Of a DNA stretch of 64,000 nucleotides, positions 27,575 through 37,122 are shown one piece after another. The position numbers were made by a program, and so were the translations under genes. Origin of the DNA: Culicoidibacter larvae. GTDB lineage: Bacteria; Bacillota_I; Bacilli_A; Culicoidibacterales; Culicoidibacteraceae. The DNA lies in contig NZ_VBWP01000006.1 of assembly GCF_005771635.1 (NCBI RefSeq), forward strand, positions 62,001-126,000, written 5' to 3'. The notes under the pieces were generated by a model. That model was not told where the DNA came from and made no database searches. It was given only the letters and a program-made list of their open reading frames with translations. The first letter of the stretch is position 1. Every line of letters begins with the position of its first letter.

Positions 27575-30500
27575 TTATGCTTTTTTACGCTTAGCGATAA
27601 TAGCAATCACACTTGATGCTGCCGCTAATAGTAAGCCGCCTAGAATCAGCATTTCAAATTCGCTGGTTCCGGTTGACGGTAGATCATTTTTATCGCGGTC
27701 GTCGATAACATCTACAATAACTGTTGCATTTTCTTCAATAACTTCAGTGTCATTTGCAAATGCACTCATTGTTGATCCGCCGCTTTGGTGGTCAATGTTA
27801 AGTACTACCGCAACGCTGCTTGCAGTATCAACAAGTTGCAGGTTGCTGACATCTGCGGTAACCGGCATGCTGTATGAGCCAGTGATGTCGGTTTTGGTTC
27901 CAGTCGCATTGGTATGCGCTAAAACATGTTGCTCAAGGTTACCATTAACAACTTGATTTTGTAATTCACTTAAAGTCATTGTCATGTTGTTTCCTTGAAC
28001 ATTGTAGTACACTAGATTTTCACCAACAACTGCTTTTACAGTAATTGTTGTTCCTTTAGTAGTTGCAAAGGTAACATCATAGTAACCTTGTACTGCTTTT
28101 ACTTGCGAAATATCAACGCTGCTTACGACAACATTGCTGCCATCACTTAATTTCCAAGCAATTGCGCCGGCACGAGTGACTGCATCAGCATCAGTTAAAT
28201 TCGCTGCTTCATCTAATGTAAGGCTAAAGTTGTCAGCTATAATTGCTTCGTCATCACCGAATACCGGCGGATTAACGTAGTCGACGATTGCTTTTACAGT
28301 AATGTTTGTTCCTTTGGCGGTTGCAAAGGTGACGTCATACACACCTTTAGCAGACTGTACTTGCGAAATATCAACAGTTGTTATTGCCACATCAGCACCA
28401 CTGCCAAGCAGCCAAGCTTTTGCCTGAGCAAAAGTAATCGCTTCTGCTTGCGTTAAATTGCTCGCTTGATCAGGAGTTAAGCTAAAATCGTTAGCAACAA
28501 TACTTTCATCATCGTTTATTACTGGTGGTCGTGTATAACCTACAACCGCCTTAACTGTCGTTGTCGTTCCTTTTATAGTTGCAAAGCTTACATCATATAC
28601 ACCAACGCTTGCTTGTACGGCGCTAATATCTACTGATGTAATAGCTACATCAAGACCAGTACCATGTTCCCAAGCTTTTGCTCCAGCTAATTGAATGGCC
28701 TGCGTTTGGGTAAGTGCCGCTGCTTCATCGGTTGTTATATTGAAATCATCAGCAATAATTGTTTCTTTATCTCCGGCAATTGGCGGGTTAGTATAGTCGA
28801 CAATTGCTTTGATAGTAATAGTCGTTCCTTTAGTGGTTGCAAAAGTGACATCATAGATACCTTTTGCAGCCTGCACCGCACTGATATCAATAGTTGTAAT
28901 AGTTACATCAGTGCCAGTTCCTTGCTCCCAAGCTTTCGCTCCGGCACGAGTGACTGCCTCAGCTTCAGTTAATGCTGCTGCCTCAGCAAGACTTAATGTA
29001 AAGTCATCAGCAATAATTGTTTCTTTATCTCCGGCAATTGGTGGATTATTATAATCAACAATTGCTTTTACAGTAATCGTCGTTCCCTTTGCAGTTGAAA
29101 ACGTGACATCATACACACCTTTAGCAGCTTGGACCGCGCTAATATCCGTAGCGGTGATCGCTACATCGCTACCGGTTCCTTGTACCCATGCTTTCGCTTT
29201 CGCCAAGGTCACTGCTTGCGCCTCGGTTAATGCTCCAGCTTCTGCAACTGTCAATTGGAAATCATCAGCTACAATTGTTTCCTCATTACCGGCAATTGGC
29301 GGGTTAGTATAATCAACGACTGCTTTTACAGTAATAGTTGTTCCTTTTGCAGTTGCAAAAGTGACATCATATACGCCTTTAACAGCCTGCACTGCACTGA
29401 TATCAGTCGTTGCTATTGCAACATCGCTACCTGTTCCTTGCACCCAAGCTTTTACTCCGGCGCGAACCGCGGCATCAGCCTCAGTTAACGCTGCTGCTTC
29501 GGCAACAGTCAATCGGAAATCATCAGCAATAATTGTTTCTTCTTGCCCGGCAATTGGCGGATTGCTATAATCTACAATTGCCTTCACGGTAATAGTTGTT
29601 CCTTTCGCAGTTGCAAAAGTGACATCGTATACACCTTTAGCAGTTTGTACTGCGCTAATATCTGTAGTGGTAATCACTACATCGCTACCCGTTCCATGTT
29701 CCCAAGCTTTTGCTCCGGCACGAATAATTGCGTCGCCTTCAGTCAATGCCGCTGCCTCTGCAAGGCTCAATTTGAAATCGTCAGCAATAATTGTTTCATC
29801 CTGACCAGCTATTGGCGGGTTGACATAATCAACAATCGCCTTAATGGTAATTGATGTGCCATTCGCCGTAGCGAAGGTCACATCGTATACGCCTTTCGCC
29901 CCTTGAACCTGACTGATATCCGTTTGTGTAATTGCTACATCAGCACCATCAGTCAAGCTCCATGCTTTCGCTCCGGCACGGGTTATTGCATCATTTTCGG
30001 TTAAAGCATTCGCCTCAGCAACACTTAATTCGAAACTATCGGCAACTATCGCTTCATTATTTGCACTGATTGGCGGATTGACATAGTCAACTAAATACTT
30101 CCGGAAGCCGGTTACAGTATTATTGTCATTGTCAGTTACCGAATAATTGATGGTGTAAACGCCTTTAGCAGCCGTATTAACAGAACCTGTATTAGTAATG
30201 GCTGCGGTTAAATCAAGATCTTCAACATCAGTTGCGCTGACACCAGTCATTACATTTGGCGCCGCTGCATTTAATGCTAAGTTCACATTTTGCGGGTTAA
30301 TCGTCATCACCGGAATATTCCCGGTAGTGATTTTTACTAATACTGTCTTAGTTGTTCCGCCAGCCAAAGTATAAGTAACATAATAGTCACCTGCTTGGCT
30401 ACCGTCGTATATCACAGTTGCATTGTTTTCATCTTTAACCACTGTTGTTTTAGTAGTAATTGCTGCACCGGTTGTTAAATCCCAAGCCGCAAAGCCGGTT

Positions 30501-32629
30501 ACTTGATCTAAAGTTTTACCGCTTACTGCACTTGGCAAGTAATTACCACCGATTGCATAGAGCATCTCTGTATTGGATTCATCATTCGGATCATCAACCG
30601 TTGGTCCAAATTTAGTATTATCATCATAAACAATAACTTTATTGGTTTTTACAATTCCTTGATAGCTATAAGTGGCATTATAAACACCAACTTTTGCTTG
30701 TACTGAGCTATTACCAACAACGACGCTATTAGTTTCAACAACTCCGGTTTCCAAATTCCATGCTTTTACATTGGCAGCAGTCAAGTAATTCAGAGCTGCC
30801 ACATCGTTAACATGTACCCGAATATCTTGAGCTCGTAATGCGTAGTTAGCATCTTCTGGGTTTGGCTCAGTGTCAGTCAGGGTATTTTCATCCATAACAT
30901 TCACTAAAGTACTGGTTGTCGTTTGTAACATTGAAGTATCAGTAACACTGTATGTTACATTGGCACTTGGACCAACCTCATAGGTATTTTTACCACTAAT
31001 CGGGGTTAAGCCAAATTTTGACCAATCAATTGTTGTGTTTGCATAATCCGTATTCAAAACATTCTTATTGATTCGGCCTAATAGTTCTGCATTGGTAGTA
31101 AAATCATCCAGTTTGTTGTTTTCAATATCGTTAGTGCCATTCTTCATTTTCTTCTCAACCGCTGCGAGCAAAGCACTATCAACTTCGGCGGCTGTGGCGC
31201 CGGAGTTGATTCTTACGTTCAAATAATCAAAAGTTGGTAATTTTGGAGCAAAATCAATAGTTTGTTCAAAGGTTCCAATGAAACCTTCATAACTACCATA
31301 CAATGGTGTCGGTGTATCAAAAATGTCACCACCACTGCGTGTATATCCAAAAGCTAAGATATTGCCATTACCTAAATCCTGAACCCCGGCAAAAACATGA
31401 TCAACATTCGAATCAATCATATTAGCATTAATAAGGCTCAAATCTTCATCAAATGATGCAATATATGCTCCGGCAGTCGTAGCAAACCCAGCGAATTTTC
31501 CGCTTGGATTTGTCTTTCCGGAAATAAAATACTTTTCATCTTGTGCCGGATTCGTTAATGACATGGCAACATCCATAGTTGTTCCCGAACCGCTGTAATC
31601 AACACTTTTAACAATATTGCCGGTTGTTTTATCAACTTCCATCAGTGTTAAGGTATCAACAGATTGTCCATAATCCCTAACAATGTAGTTTCCACTGCTA
31701 GTCTCCGACAAGGCTTTATAATTTTGATAACCATTCGTTCCGGTCGCTATTACATTAATGACATTTAAATTACCATCATAAAGGACAAGTGCCTGATTCA
31801 TTGGCCCGTTAGTTCCCAATGTTGCTAAAATGTTACCATTATCTAACGGAGTGAATGTTGCACCAAACCAAGTGGTTCCGCTGTCCCATGGAATATCCAA
31901 CTCTTTATAGGTTCCGCTATAACTTCCGTCTGGGTTTAATTTATATGCAGTAACCGGACCATGATTAGGCGAACCAACCGCAAAAGATGCCCAGCCGCTG
32001 CTGTTGGGAATCAACGAGCCTGATTGCGCGCTTCCCGGTACCGGTGAAGTCGTTGGTAAGCCCAATGAAGTTTCCGGTGTTACCAAGTTACCATCTTTAT
32101 CTACAGCAATCTTTAAGTTGCTATCAGTAATTAAATAATAAGTGCCGGCATTGGGGTCTTGATTGGCAAAAAAACTAAGTCCAATATACTGACGTGCACC
32201 CAAAGGCATCACAGTATTAATAATATTGAAATTAAGATCGGTCTTAACAATTTTTGCCTGTGATGTTGTTCCTGTTGTTGATTTCGTGTTGTTGATAAAC
32301 AAATACCCATCAGACACTTTTTGAATTTTAGTAATTTGATCTTGCACTATCGATCCATCTGCCGAACCACCTGGCCAAGTCAAATCTGCACTTGAAATAT
32401 ATTCGCCAATCGGATTAAAAATCCGTCTGGTCTGACTCGCGCTTTGCGCATAGTCACCACTCACCGGCGAATCCTTCTTTACCGTATAGTCGCTATAACC
32501 GCTTCCGCCCGGTAAAACAATGTCATCGCTGGGATGAGCACTTACTATTGCGCCTTGACTAATAAAACTAGTCAAAGCAATTCCGGCACTCAAACAAACT
32601 TTGAGCGACTTTTTATAAAAGTTCTTCAT
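27575..32629 (-). CDS. giant repeat adhesin, LPXTG-anchored
   Basis: A 1684-aa wall protein. Signal peptide at 1-31. A region of about 400 residues with repeated short strands (DGYLFINN, NGNILATLG, GNILAFGYT) looks like a beta-propeller. Several Ig-like modules follow (about 480-850), then eight 86-residue repeats: D-E-T-I-I-A-D-D-F, EAAALTEA, AKAW, DISAVQ, KGVYDVTFAT and GTTITVKAIVDY. The repeats resemble Listeria LapB-type units as I remember them. The sorting signal is LPSTG with KRKKA tail. AGGGAGG precedes ATG. It lies 108 nt after a gene for a membrane protein carrying one copy of the same domain, downstream of a two-component system. Confidence 0.93.
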   Translation of the reverse strand: MKNFYKKSLKVCLSAGIALTSFISQGAIVSAHPSDDIVLPGGSGYSDYTVKKDSPVSGDYAQSASQTRRIFNPIGEYISSADLTWPGGSADGSIVQDQITKIQKVSDGYLFINNTKSTTGTTSQAKIVKTDLNFNIINTVMPLGARQYIGLSFFANQDPNAGTYYLITDSNLKIAVDKDGNLVTPETSLGLPTTSPVPGSAQSGSLIPNSSGWASFAVGSPNHGPVTAYKLNPDGSYSGTYKELDIPWDSGTTWFGATFTPLDNGNILATLGTNGPMNQALVLYDGNLNVINVIATGTNGYQNYKALSETSSGNYIVRDYGQSVDTLTLMEVDKTTGNIVKSVDYSGSGTTMDVAMSLTNPAQDEKYFISGKTNPSGKFAGFATTAGAYIASFDEDLSLINANMIDSNVDHVFAGVQDLGNGNILAFGYTRSGGDIFDTPTPLYGSYEGFIGTFEQTIDFAPKLPTFDYLNVRINSGATAAEVDSALLAAVEKKMKNGTNDIENNKLDDFTTNAELLGRINKNVLNTDYANTTIDWSKFGLTPISGKNTYEVGPSANVTYSVTDTSMLQTTTSTLVNVMDENTLTDTEPNPEDANYALRAQDIRVHVNDVAALNYLTAANVKAWNLETGVVETNSVVVGNSSVQAKVGVYNATYSYQGIVKTNKVIVYDDNTKFGPTVDDPNDESNTEMLYAIGGNYLPSAVSGKTLDQVTGFAAWDLTTGAAITTKTTVVKDENNATVIYDGSQAGDYYVTYTLAGGTTKTVLVKITTGNIPVMTINPQNVNLALNAAAPNVMTGVSATDVEDLDLTAAITNTGSVNTAAKGVYTINYSVTDNDNNTVTGFRKYLVDYVNPPISANNEAIVADSFELSVAEANALTENDAITRAGAKAWSLTDGADVAITQTDISQVQGAKGVYDVTFATANGTSITIKAIVDYVNPPIAGQDETIIADDFKLSLAEAAALTEGDAIIRAGAKAWEHGTGSDVVITTTDISAVQTAKGVYDVTFATAKGTTITVKAIVDYSNPPIAGQEETIIADDFRLTVAEAAALTEADAAVRAGVKAWVQGTGSDVAIATTDISAVQAVKGVYDVTFATAKGTTITVKAVVDYTNPPIAGNEETIVADDFQLTVAEAGALTEAQAVTLAKAKAWVQGTGSDVAITATDISAVQAAKGVYDVTFSTAKGTTITVKAIVDYNNPPIAGDKETIIADDFTLSLAEAAALTEAEAVTRAGAKAWEQGTGTDVTITTIDISAVQAAKGIYDVTFATTKGTTITIKAIVDYTNPPIAGDKETIIADDFNITTDEAAALTQTQAIQLAGAKAWEHGTGLDVAITSVDISAVQASVGVYDVSFATIKGTTTTVKAVVGYTRPPVINDDESIVANDFSLTPDQASNLTQAEAITFAQAKAWLLGSGADVAITTVDISQVQSAKGVYDVTFATAKGTNITVKAIVDYVNPPVFGDDEAIIADNFSLTLDEAANLTDADAVTRAGAIAWKLSDGSNVVVSSVDISQVKAVQGYYDVTFATTKGTTITVKAVVGENLVYYNVQGNNMTMTLSELQNQVVNGNLEQHVLAHTNATGTKTDITGSYSMPVTADVSNLQLVDTASSVAVVLNIDHQSGGSTMSAFANDTEVIEENATVIVDVIDDRDKNDLPSTGTSEFEMLILGGLLLAAASSVIAIIAKRKKA
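28008..30072 (-). repeat. eight tandem 258-bp repeats in the adhesin gene
   Basis: The GGCGG-type anchor encoding the repeat junction recurs at 28266, 28524, 28782, 29040, 29298, 29556, 29814 and 30072, exactly 258 bp apart. Outer copies are more divergent than central ones, as expected for an array homogenised by recombination. Confidence 0.93.
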
Positions 32630-32653
32630 TGATATCCCTCCCGTATCAATAAA

Positions 32654-32683
32654 ATAGTAACATGCACTAAAAACCGTTACTAT
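32654..32683. promoter_or_regulatory. operator-like inverted repeat before the giant adhesin
   Basis: ATAGTAAC and GTTACTAT are separated by 14 nt. The arm away from the gene overlaps the TATATAGT that could be the -10 element on the minus strand. It sits 25-54 nt before the adhesin start, in the gap after the two-component operon, so it is a candidate binding site for a regulator. Confidence 0.45.
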
Positions 32684-32737
32684 ATATAATAAAAGAAGTT
32701 TATGATTTTTTCACATAAACATCTTTGTCTCTTCAAA

Positions 32738-33391
32738 TTATTCTTCATATAGCAACTTTTCAGTTTCCTTATAAAGCCGTTGCGAACGAAAATACAATAT
32801 TGTAATTAACACCAGCGGTACTACCAAAAATAAAATAATTAGAACCGTCACTACCACAAAAGTATATTCCTGCAACACCCCGAACCCTGAAGAATAATAA
32901 GACTTAGCATCATCAAAAATAACCTCAGGAACTACCCGGGCATTCACTGTAATTGAAGTACCAAGCTCAGTAGCAAAACTTACCAAATAACCGCTTGCAG
33001 AATTACTCGTCCGTACACTAGCAATGGCAATCTCATGACCATCATAGGTACTCCATGCATGAGCACGCGCCAAAGCAATTAGCTGTACCTCACTTAACTC
33101 GCCGATGTCAGCATTAGTCAATTCAAAATCATAAGCATCAATAGCCTCTTGATACACCTCAGAAACAATGGTTCTCGGAAAAGTAACCGTCACATAAATA
33201 ATACGCTCTTCAGTAACATTACCATCACGAATTTGCAACCGCACTGCATAAGTCCCGGCCTCTTCAACATACTGCAATTCTTCCTGACTGATAGGCTCCT
33301 TGGTTAAAGGCTGTGAGGCTTGCACCGGCATTGCAAGCATGCCAATCCAAGCCAAAAAAACTACACTACTAAGAAGCAGGCGTTTCATCAT
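32738..33391 (-). CDS. single-domain membrane partner of the TCS, adhesin-repeat-like
   Basis: A 217-aa protein: signal peptide (MMKRLLLSSVVFLAWIGML), a short Ig-like strand region (GTYAVRLQIRDG), one domain of about 85 residues resembling the repeats of the downstream adhesin (EAIDAYDFELTNADIGEL, ALARAHAW, YLVSFATELGTSITVNARV), one membrane helix (about 170-195) and a short basic/acidic cytoplasmic tail. There is no sorting signal. It overlaps the histidine kinase gene by about 20 nt with AAGGAG inside that gene, so translation is coupled. Inference: an extracellular sensor or accessory subunit for the kinase. Confidence 0.82.
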   Translation of the reverse strand: MMKRLLLSSVVFLAWIGMLAMPVQASQPLTKEPISQEELQYVEEAGTYAVRLQIRDGNVTEERIIYVTVTFPRTIVSEVYQEAIDAYDFELTNADIGELSEVQLIALARAHAWSTYDGHEIAIASVRTSNSASGYLVSFATELGTSITVNARVVPEVIFDDAKSYYSSGFGVLQEYTFVVVTVLIILFLVVPLVLITILYFRSQRLYKETEKLLYEE

Positions 33392-34766
33392 CCACCAACT
33401 CCTTAAAAACAATGGTAATTGTCACCAAGTCATTATCTATCGCCAATGAATACTTACCATCAAGCATCCGCGAAAGCTCCTCAATCAAATACAAACCATT
33501 CCCGCTGCTGTACTGATGCTCGCGCTCACTGCGTTGCTCGCTGAAAGCCTGGAAAAACTGAGCATTATTCTCAATCCGCTCAACATTGATCGGATCAGTA
33601 AGGTTACGGCAAACAAGGGTATACTCGCTGGCATCACCAAACAGCTCAATTTCAATCTCGCTGCCCGGCTGCGCATATGCAATCGCATTGGAAAGCACAT
33701 TATGAATCAGTAACTTCAAACTTACCCGGTTCGAAATAACCTCTAGTTTTTCCGGTTGCTCAACCGAAAGCAGCAATTGCTTCTGACGCACACTACTAAA
33801 AAACTTCTGCTTCTCTTCCGAAATAATCGCAACTACATCTAAACGTTCCATCACACTCTGCTCATTTGATAACCCAGTCTCTAAAACGTTCAAAATACCA
33901 TTCAGTTGATTTAAAATCGCATCACTCTGTGCCACATTAAATGCCAGTGATTCCTTATCAACATGAGCATCACCATATAAAAGTTTATATTCATTTTCCA
34001 TCATAATCTCATGCACCGGCGTCTTCAAATCATGCACCAAGGCACGCGAATACAAAATATTCGCCTCTAAGTTATCACGAGCATTCTCTAAATCACGTTC
34101 AAGCTCAGTATAGTCCTTCAATACATTGCTGGAAAATCGACTTACCTTATTAGTAAATTGTTTAAATTTCTTATTGATAACATCATCATGAACAACCTCG
34201 ATAGTATCGAAGTTGTTCATCTCAGCTTTCGCCAAAGAATCCTTTAGATTATTTAATGGTTTAAAGAATACCCACTGAATATAAGCGACGAATGCCAGGA
34301 TAACCACGAATAAAATAGTGGTAAAAATAATCATCCCGACAAAATAGTTATTTAAAAGCGACTTTGCGGTCGGCATCTGATAAAGACTATACCAGAAGCT
34401 GGTTTTACCATTGTTAGTTTCAACATTGCCTTGCTTCTCCATCAACACCGCTGACTGGTTGACGCTTCCCTGCAGAAGCGTCGCAGTCGGATTGGCAATA
34501 TTGGTTGTATTATAAATAACTTCGTTATTATTATAGACAACTATCTCCATAGGAAAATCCGCAATAGTTTGGGCTATTGCGGTTTGTGTCTGCTCAATTG
34601 TTGGCTGTTGCATTGCAGTATTTAGACTTTTTTCAGCATCTTGTATATAGCTCTGCTCTGAATAAACATACTGATTTGGCATCAATATTATAAAAAAAAT
34701 AAAGACAACAAATATAACTAAGTATGTAAAAACAAAAGTCCCCCGCATTTGTTTAATTTTCTGCAT
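33369..34766 (-). CDS. sensor histidine kinase
   Basis: A 465-aa membrane kinase with membrane helices at about 11-29 and 142-166 flanking an extracellular loop of about 110 residues. A helical linker follows, then a DHp domain with phospho-acceptor H245 in LVHDLKTP, and a HATPase domain with N-box HNVLSNA (355-361) and G-box SGNGLYLIEE (421-430). Partner of the OmpR-type regulator 2 nt upstream; the stop overlaps the next gene. The ATPase domain lacks a clear classical DxGxG between N-box and G-box, though the family tolerates this. Signal unknown. Confidence 0.9.
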   Translation of the reverse strand: MQKIKQMRGTFVFTYLVIFVVFIFFIILMPNQYVYSEQSYIQDAEKSLNTAMQQPTIEQTQTAIAQTIADFPMEIVVYNNNEVIYNTTNIANPTATLLQGSVNQSAVLMEKQGNVETNNGKTSFWYSLYQMPTAKSLLNNYFVGMIIFTTILFVVILAFVAYIQWVFFKPLNNLKDSLAKAEMNNFDTIEVVHDDVINKKFKQFTNKVSRFSSNVLKDYTELERDLENARDNLEANILYSRALVHDLKTPVHEIMMENEYKLLYGDAHVDKESLAFNVAQSDAILNQLNGILNVLETGLSNEQSVMERLDVVAIISEEKQKFFSSVRQKQLLLSVEQPEKLEVISNRVSLKLLIHNVLSNAIAYAQPGSEIEIELFGDASEYTLVCRNLTDPINVERIENNAQFFQAFSEQRSEREHQYSSGNGLYLIEELSRMLDGKYSLAIDNDLVTITIVFKELVDDETPAS

Positions 34767-34768
34767 AA

Positions 34769-35437
34769 TTATTCAACCCATTTATATCCGTATCCGCGAA
34801 TTGAAACTATTGACTGAATCCCTAGTTTACGGCGGATATCTTTAATATGGACATCAATAACCCGTTCATCAATGAACTCATATTTAACATCCCAAAAAGC
34901 ATTTATAAACTCTTCGCGAGTAATAACCTTGTTTTTATGCTCGAGCAAATAAGCCAGCAAGTCAAACTCTTTGCGGCTCAAAGCTACTTCTTGACCATTC
35001 TGAATCACTTTTCTTGATTCAACATGGCACTCAATATGTTCAACCTTAGAATAAAACTTAACATCTTTCAGCTGATTCTCCCGTTCGAGAATCGTTTCGA
35101 TGTATTTCAACAATAAGTCAACATGAACATCTTTTTGTAAATATTGATCGACATAAATATCCAATGCCTGTAGCTCTGTCTCAACCGTTGGCATACCGGT
35201 TAAAATAATTGTTTTCATCTTAGGATGAAACTTCTTAATTGTTTGTAAGAATTTGATACCATCAATCGTATCCATCATTAAATCACTAATAATTAAATCA
35301 TATTTCTTTTGACCAACCATAACGATTCCGTCCACAGGATCGTTTGAAATATCAATATGATACCCGGCGGCCTCCAAAATTTTCTTTAGCCTTTCGCTGT
35401 AACTTACATTATCATCTACTATTAAAATAGAACTCAT
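34769..35437 (-). CDS. OmpR-family response regulator
   Basis: A 222-aa DNA-binding regulator. The receiver domain (1-120) has acidic pocket DD at 8-9 and phospho-acceptor D52 in LIISDLMMD. The winged-helix domain (130-222) has ALSRKEFDLLAYLLEH and the C-terminal SIRGYGYKWVE. First gene of a tightly packed operon: regulator, kinase, repeat-domain membrane protein, then the giant adhesin after 108 nt. GGAGGGGG precedes ATG. The 250-bp region upstream holds GTACATAAAA twice (near 35511 and 35637), a possible autoregulatory site. Confidence 0.93.
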   Translation of the reverse strand: MSSILIVDDNVSYSERLKKILEAAGYHIDISNDPVDGIVMVGQKKYDLIISDLMMDTIDGIKFLQTIKKFHPKMKTIILTGMPTVETELQALDIYVDQYLQKDVHVDLLLKYIETILERENQLKDVKFYSKVEHIECHVESRKVIQNGQEVALSRKEFDLLAYLLEHKNKVITREEFINAFWDVKYEFIDERVIDVHIKDIRRKLGIQSIVSIRGYGYKWVE

Positions 35438-35655
35438 AATGCCCCCTCCTAAATTAGCGGGAAAAACTCCCCCATTAAATACATACTCTTTTATATTACT
35501 AAATAAAGGTACATAAAATCAATATAGTTCAATAATCCACGCAAATGTGAAAAATATGTACACTTTCATTTTACCAAAACGAACTACACAAATAACATAC
35601 ATAATATGTAAAAATTGTGTAGCTAGTACATAAAACTCTTTTGCGGGAAAATAAG

Positions 35656-35686
35656 AAAAGCATGCCACCTGAGGCGGCATGCTTTT
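35656..35686 (-). terminator. terminator after the MucBP-like gene
   Basis: AAAAGCATGCCACCT pairs with AGGCGGCATGCTTTT with one mismatch and a 1-nt loop; the minus-strand tail is CTTATTTTC. Confidence 0.75.
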
Positions 35687-35693
35687 GAAAAAA

Positions 35694-36896
35694 CTATTTT
35701 AAATAATGTTTAGCTAAATACTTTATGCTTGCTAAGGCAATAAGCGCTGTACTCACAAACAATAAACCAATTGCCGTTGCTTCTCCTGAATATAATCCAG
35801 TATTCGGCAAAACGATTTCATCACTTGCCGCTGTATTATTATCAATGCTTGCAACTGGATCTTTTTGATAAATAAAAGTAATCTCGTCCGATTGAACAAT
35901 TGTGTCAGTTATAACACTGCCACCATTCATTCTTGGTAAACCAGCAGCAGTCCAATCAGCTTTAGTCCAAAATACTGTCTCGCCCCATAGCACATTATAT
36001 CTTGGCGAGCTTAAATCTGCATTATATAAGTTTTCAAGCCACACATCAACAGTACCATCATCATAATAACGATTCATATATTTGTATCCATAGGTTTCAT
36101 TTGCTAAAACAATATAATCCATATTAGATACCACTCTTGATAGAAATCCGGAAGTATTTCCTGTTGTTGATACATACGAATAACCACTAAGCATCGGCGG
36201 ACTGATATTATATTGCATAGCAGCAAGACTATTAAAAGCAAACGGAGCAGAAATTTGCTCACCATTTTCATCCACAAAATTTATCTTTACTGTTGGTGCA
36301 GTTAATAATATCTGCACCTCACTTGTGCCTTTATTTGGCTCATCAATAGTAAAGTTTAATTGATCACCGCCACCATCGGCAACGATAAATGTTCTGGTTT
36401 CTGATGTTATTATACTACCATATGTTACATCAAGAATATCAACAATCGCATTATCTTTTACATATATTAGGTGAATTTGTTTTTCTCCGGTAGCAAGATA
36501 CAATTGATAATCAACACTTAAATAATAAGCAACATTTTGCGGCTTATTCAAATATATCATATCAACAATAAGATAATCCGGATTCGTATCAACATACGGG
36601 AACGCTGCATTTGCAGGATCATAGGTTAATTGAATATAATCAGGTATAGTTAGCGAGCTTCTCAGCAAGTATTGTTGTGTTATTGCCAAGTTGTTGTCTG
36701 GTTTAATAACTTCAATATTCTCCCCAAGAATATCATTTGTTTCCTGTACGTTATTTGTCGAAATAACATTTTCGACGGTTACGTCCTCCGAAATTACATT
36801 GTTTTCCGTTGTCGCAAATACTGAAGTACTATTAATTATAACCAACATTATTATTACCCCAATAAATAAAAATTTCCTGTATTTAAGATATTTCAT
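35694..36896 (-). CDS. LPXTG surface protein with MucBP-like domain
   Basis: A 400-aa wall protein. Signal peptide at 1-30, an Asn/Val/Glu-rich linker, a beta domain (about 75-190), a MucBP-like unit (about 200-270; VKINFVDENGEQIS, LSGYSYVSTTGNTSG, DYIVLANE), a second module with aromatic residues (TYGYKYMNRYYDDGTVD), and the sorting signal LPNTG with a hydrophobic stretch and a basic end. MucBP domains often bind mucin-type glycans. GGGAGAG precedes ATG. A single-gene unit between its own terminator and the regulator gene. Confidence 0.85.
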   Translation of the reverse strand: MKYLKYRKFLFIGVIIMLVIINSTSVFATTENNVISEDVTVENVISTNNVQETNDILGENIEVIKPDNNLAITQQYLLRSSLTIPDYIQLTYDPANAAFPYVDTNPDYLIVDMIYLNKPQNVAYYLSVDYQLYLATGEKQIHLIYVKDNAIVDILDVTYGSIITSETRTFIVADGGGDQLNFTIDEPNKGTSEVQILLTAPTVKINFVDENGEQISAPFAFNSLAAMQYNISPPMLSGYSYVSTTGNTSGFLSRVVSNMDYIVLANETYGYKYMNRYYDDGTVDVWLENLYNADLSSPRYNVLWGETVFWTKADWTAAGLPRMNGGSVITDTIVQSDEITFIYQKDPVASIDNNTAASDEIVLPNTGLYSGEATAIGLLFVSTALIALASIKYLAKHYLK

Positions 36897-37078
36897 AGTT
36901 CTCTCCCATTCAAACTAATTATTAATAAATAAAAACTCATGTATATTTCATTTTTTTCTCATTTACTATATTTTAATTATATAAAACATCATCGCTAAAC
37001 TCTATCAAGAAAATATGTATTATTATGGAAATAGAACCCATAATGATGGTATTCACTCCTATTTCTTGGTTAAATATA

Positions 37079-37107
37079 AAACTAGGAGGAGCTTGACTCC
37101 TCCTAGT
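37079..37107 (-). terminator. terminator after the VWA protein gene
   Basis: ACTAGGAGGAG pairs exactly with CTCCTCCTAGT around CTTGA; the minus-strand tail is TTTATATTT. Confidence 0.8.
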
Positions 37108-37122
37108 TTATCTACTAAATAT

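Noticed and set aside
28691-29854. Long plus-strand open frames opposite the 1684-aa adhesin
   Set aside because: They recur with the 258-bp period, lack ribosome sites and are antisense shadows of the repeat array.
35438-35693. Possible small gene or RNA between the response regulator and the MucBP-like gene
   Set aside because: A+T-rich with two GTACATAAAA copies but no frame with a ribosome site and no stable hairpin apart from the terminator at its left end.
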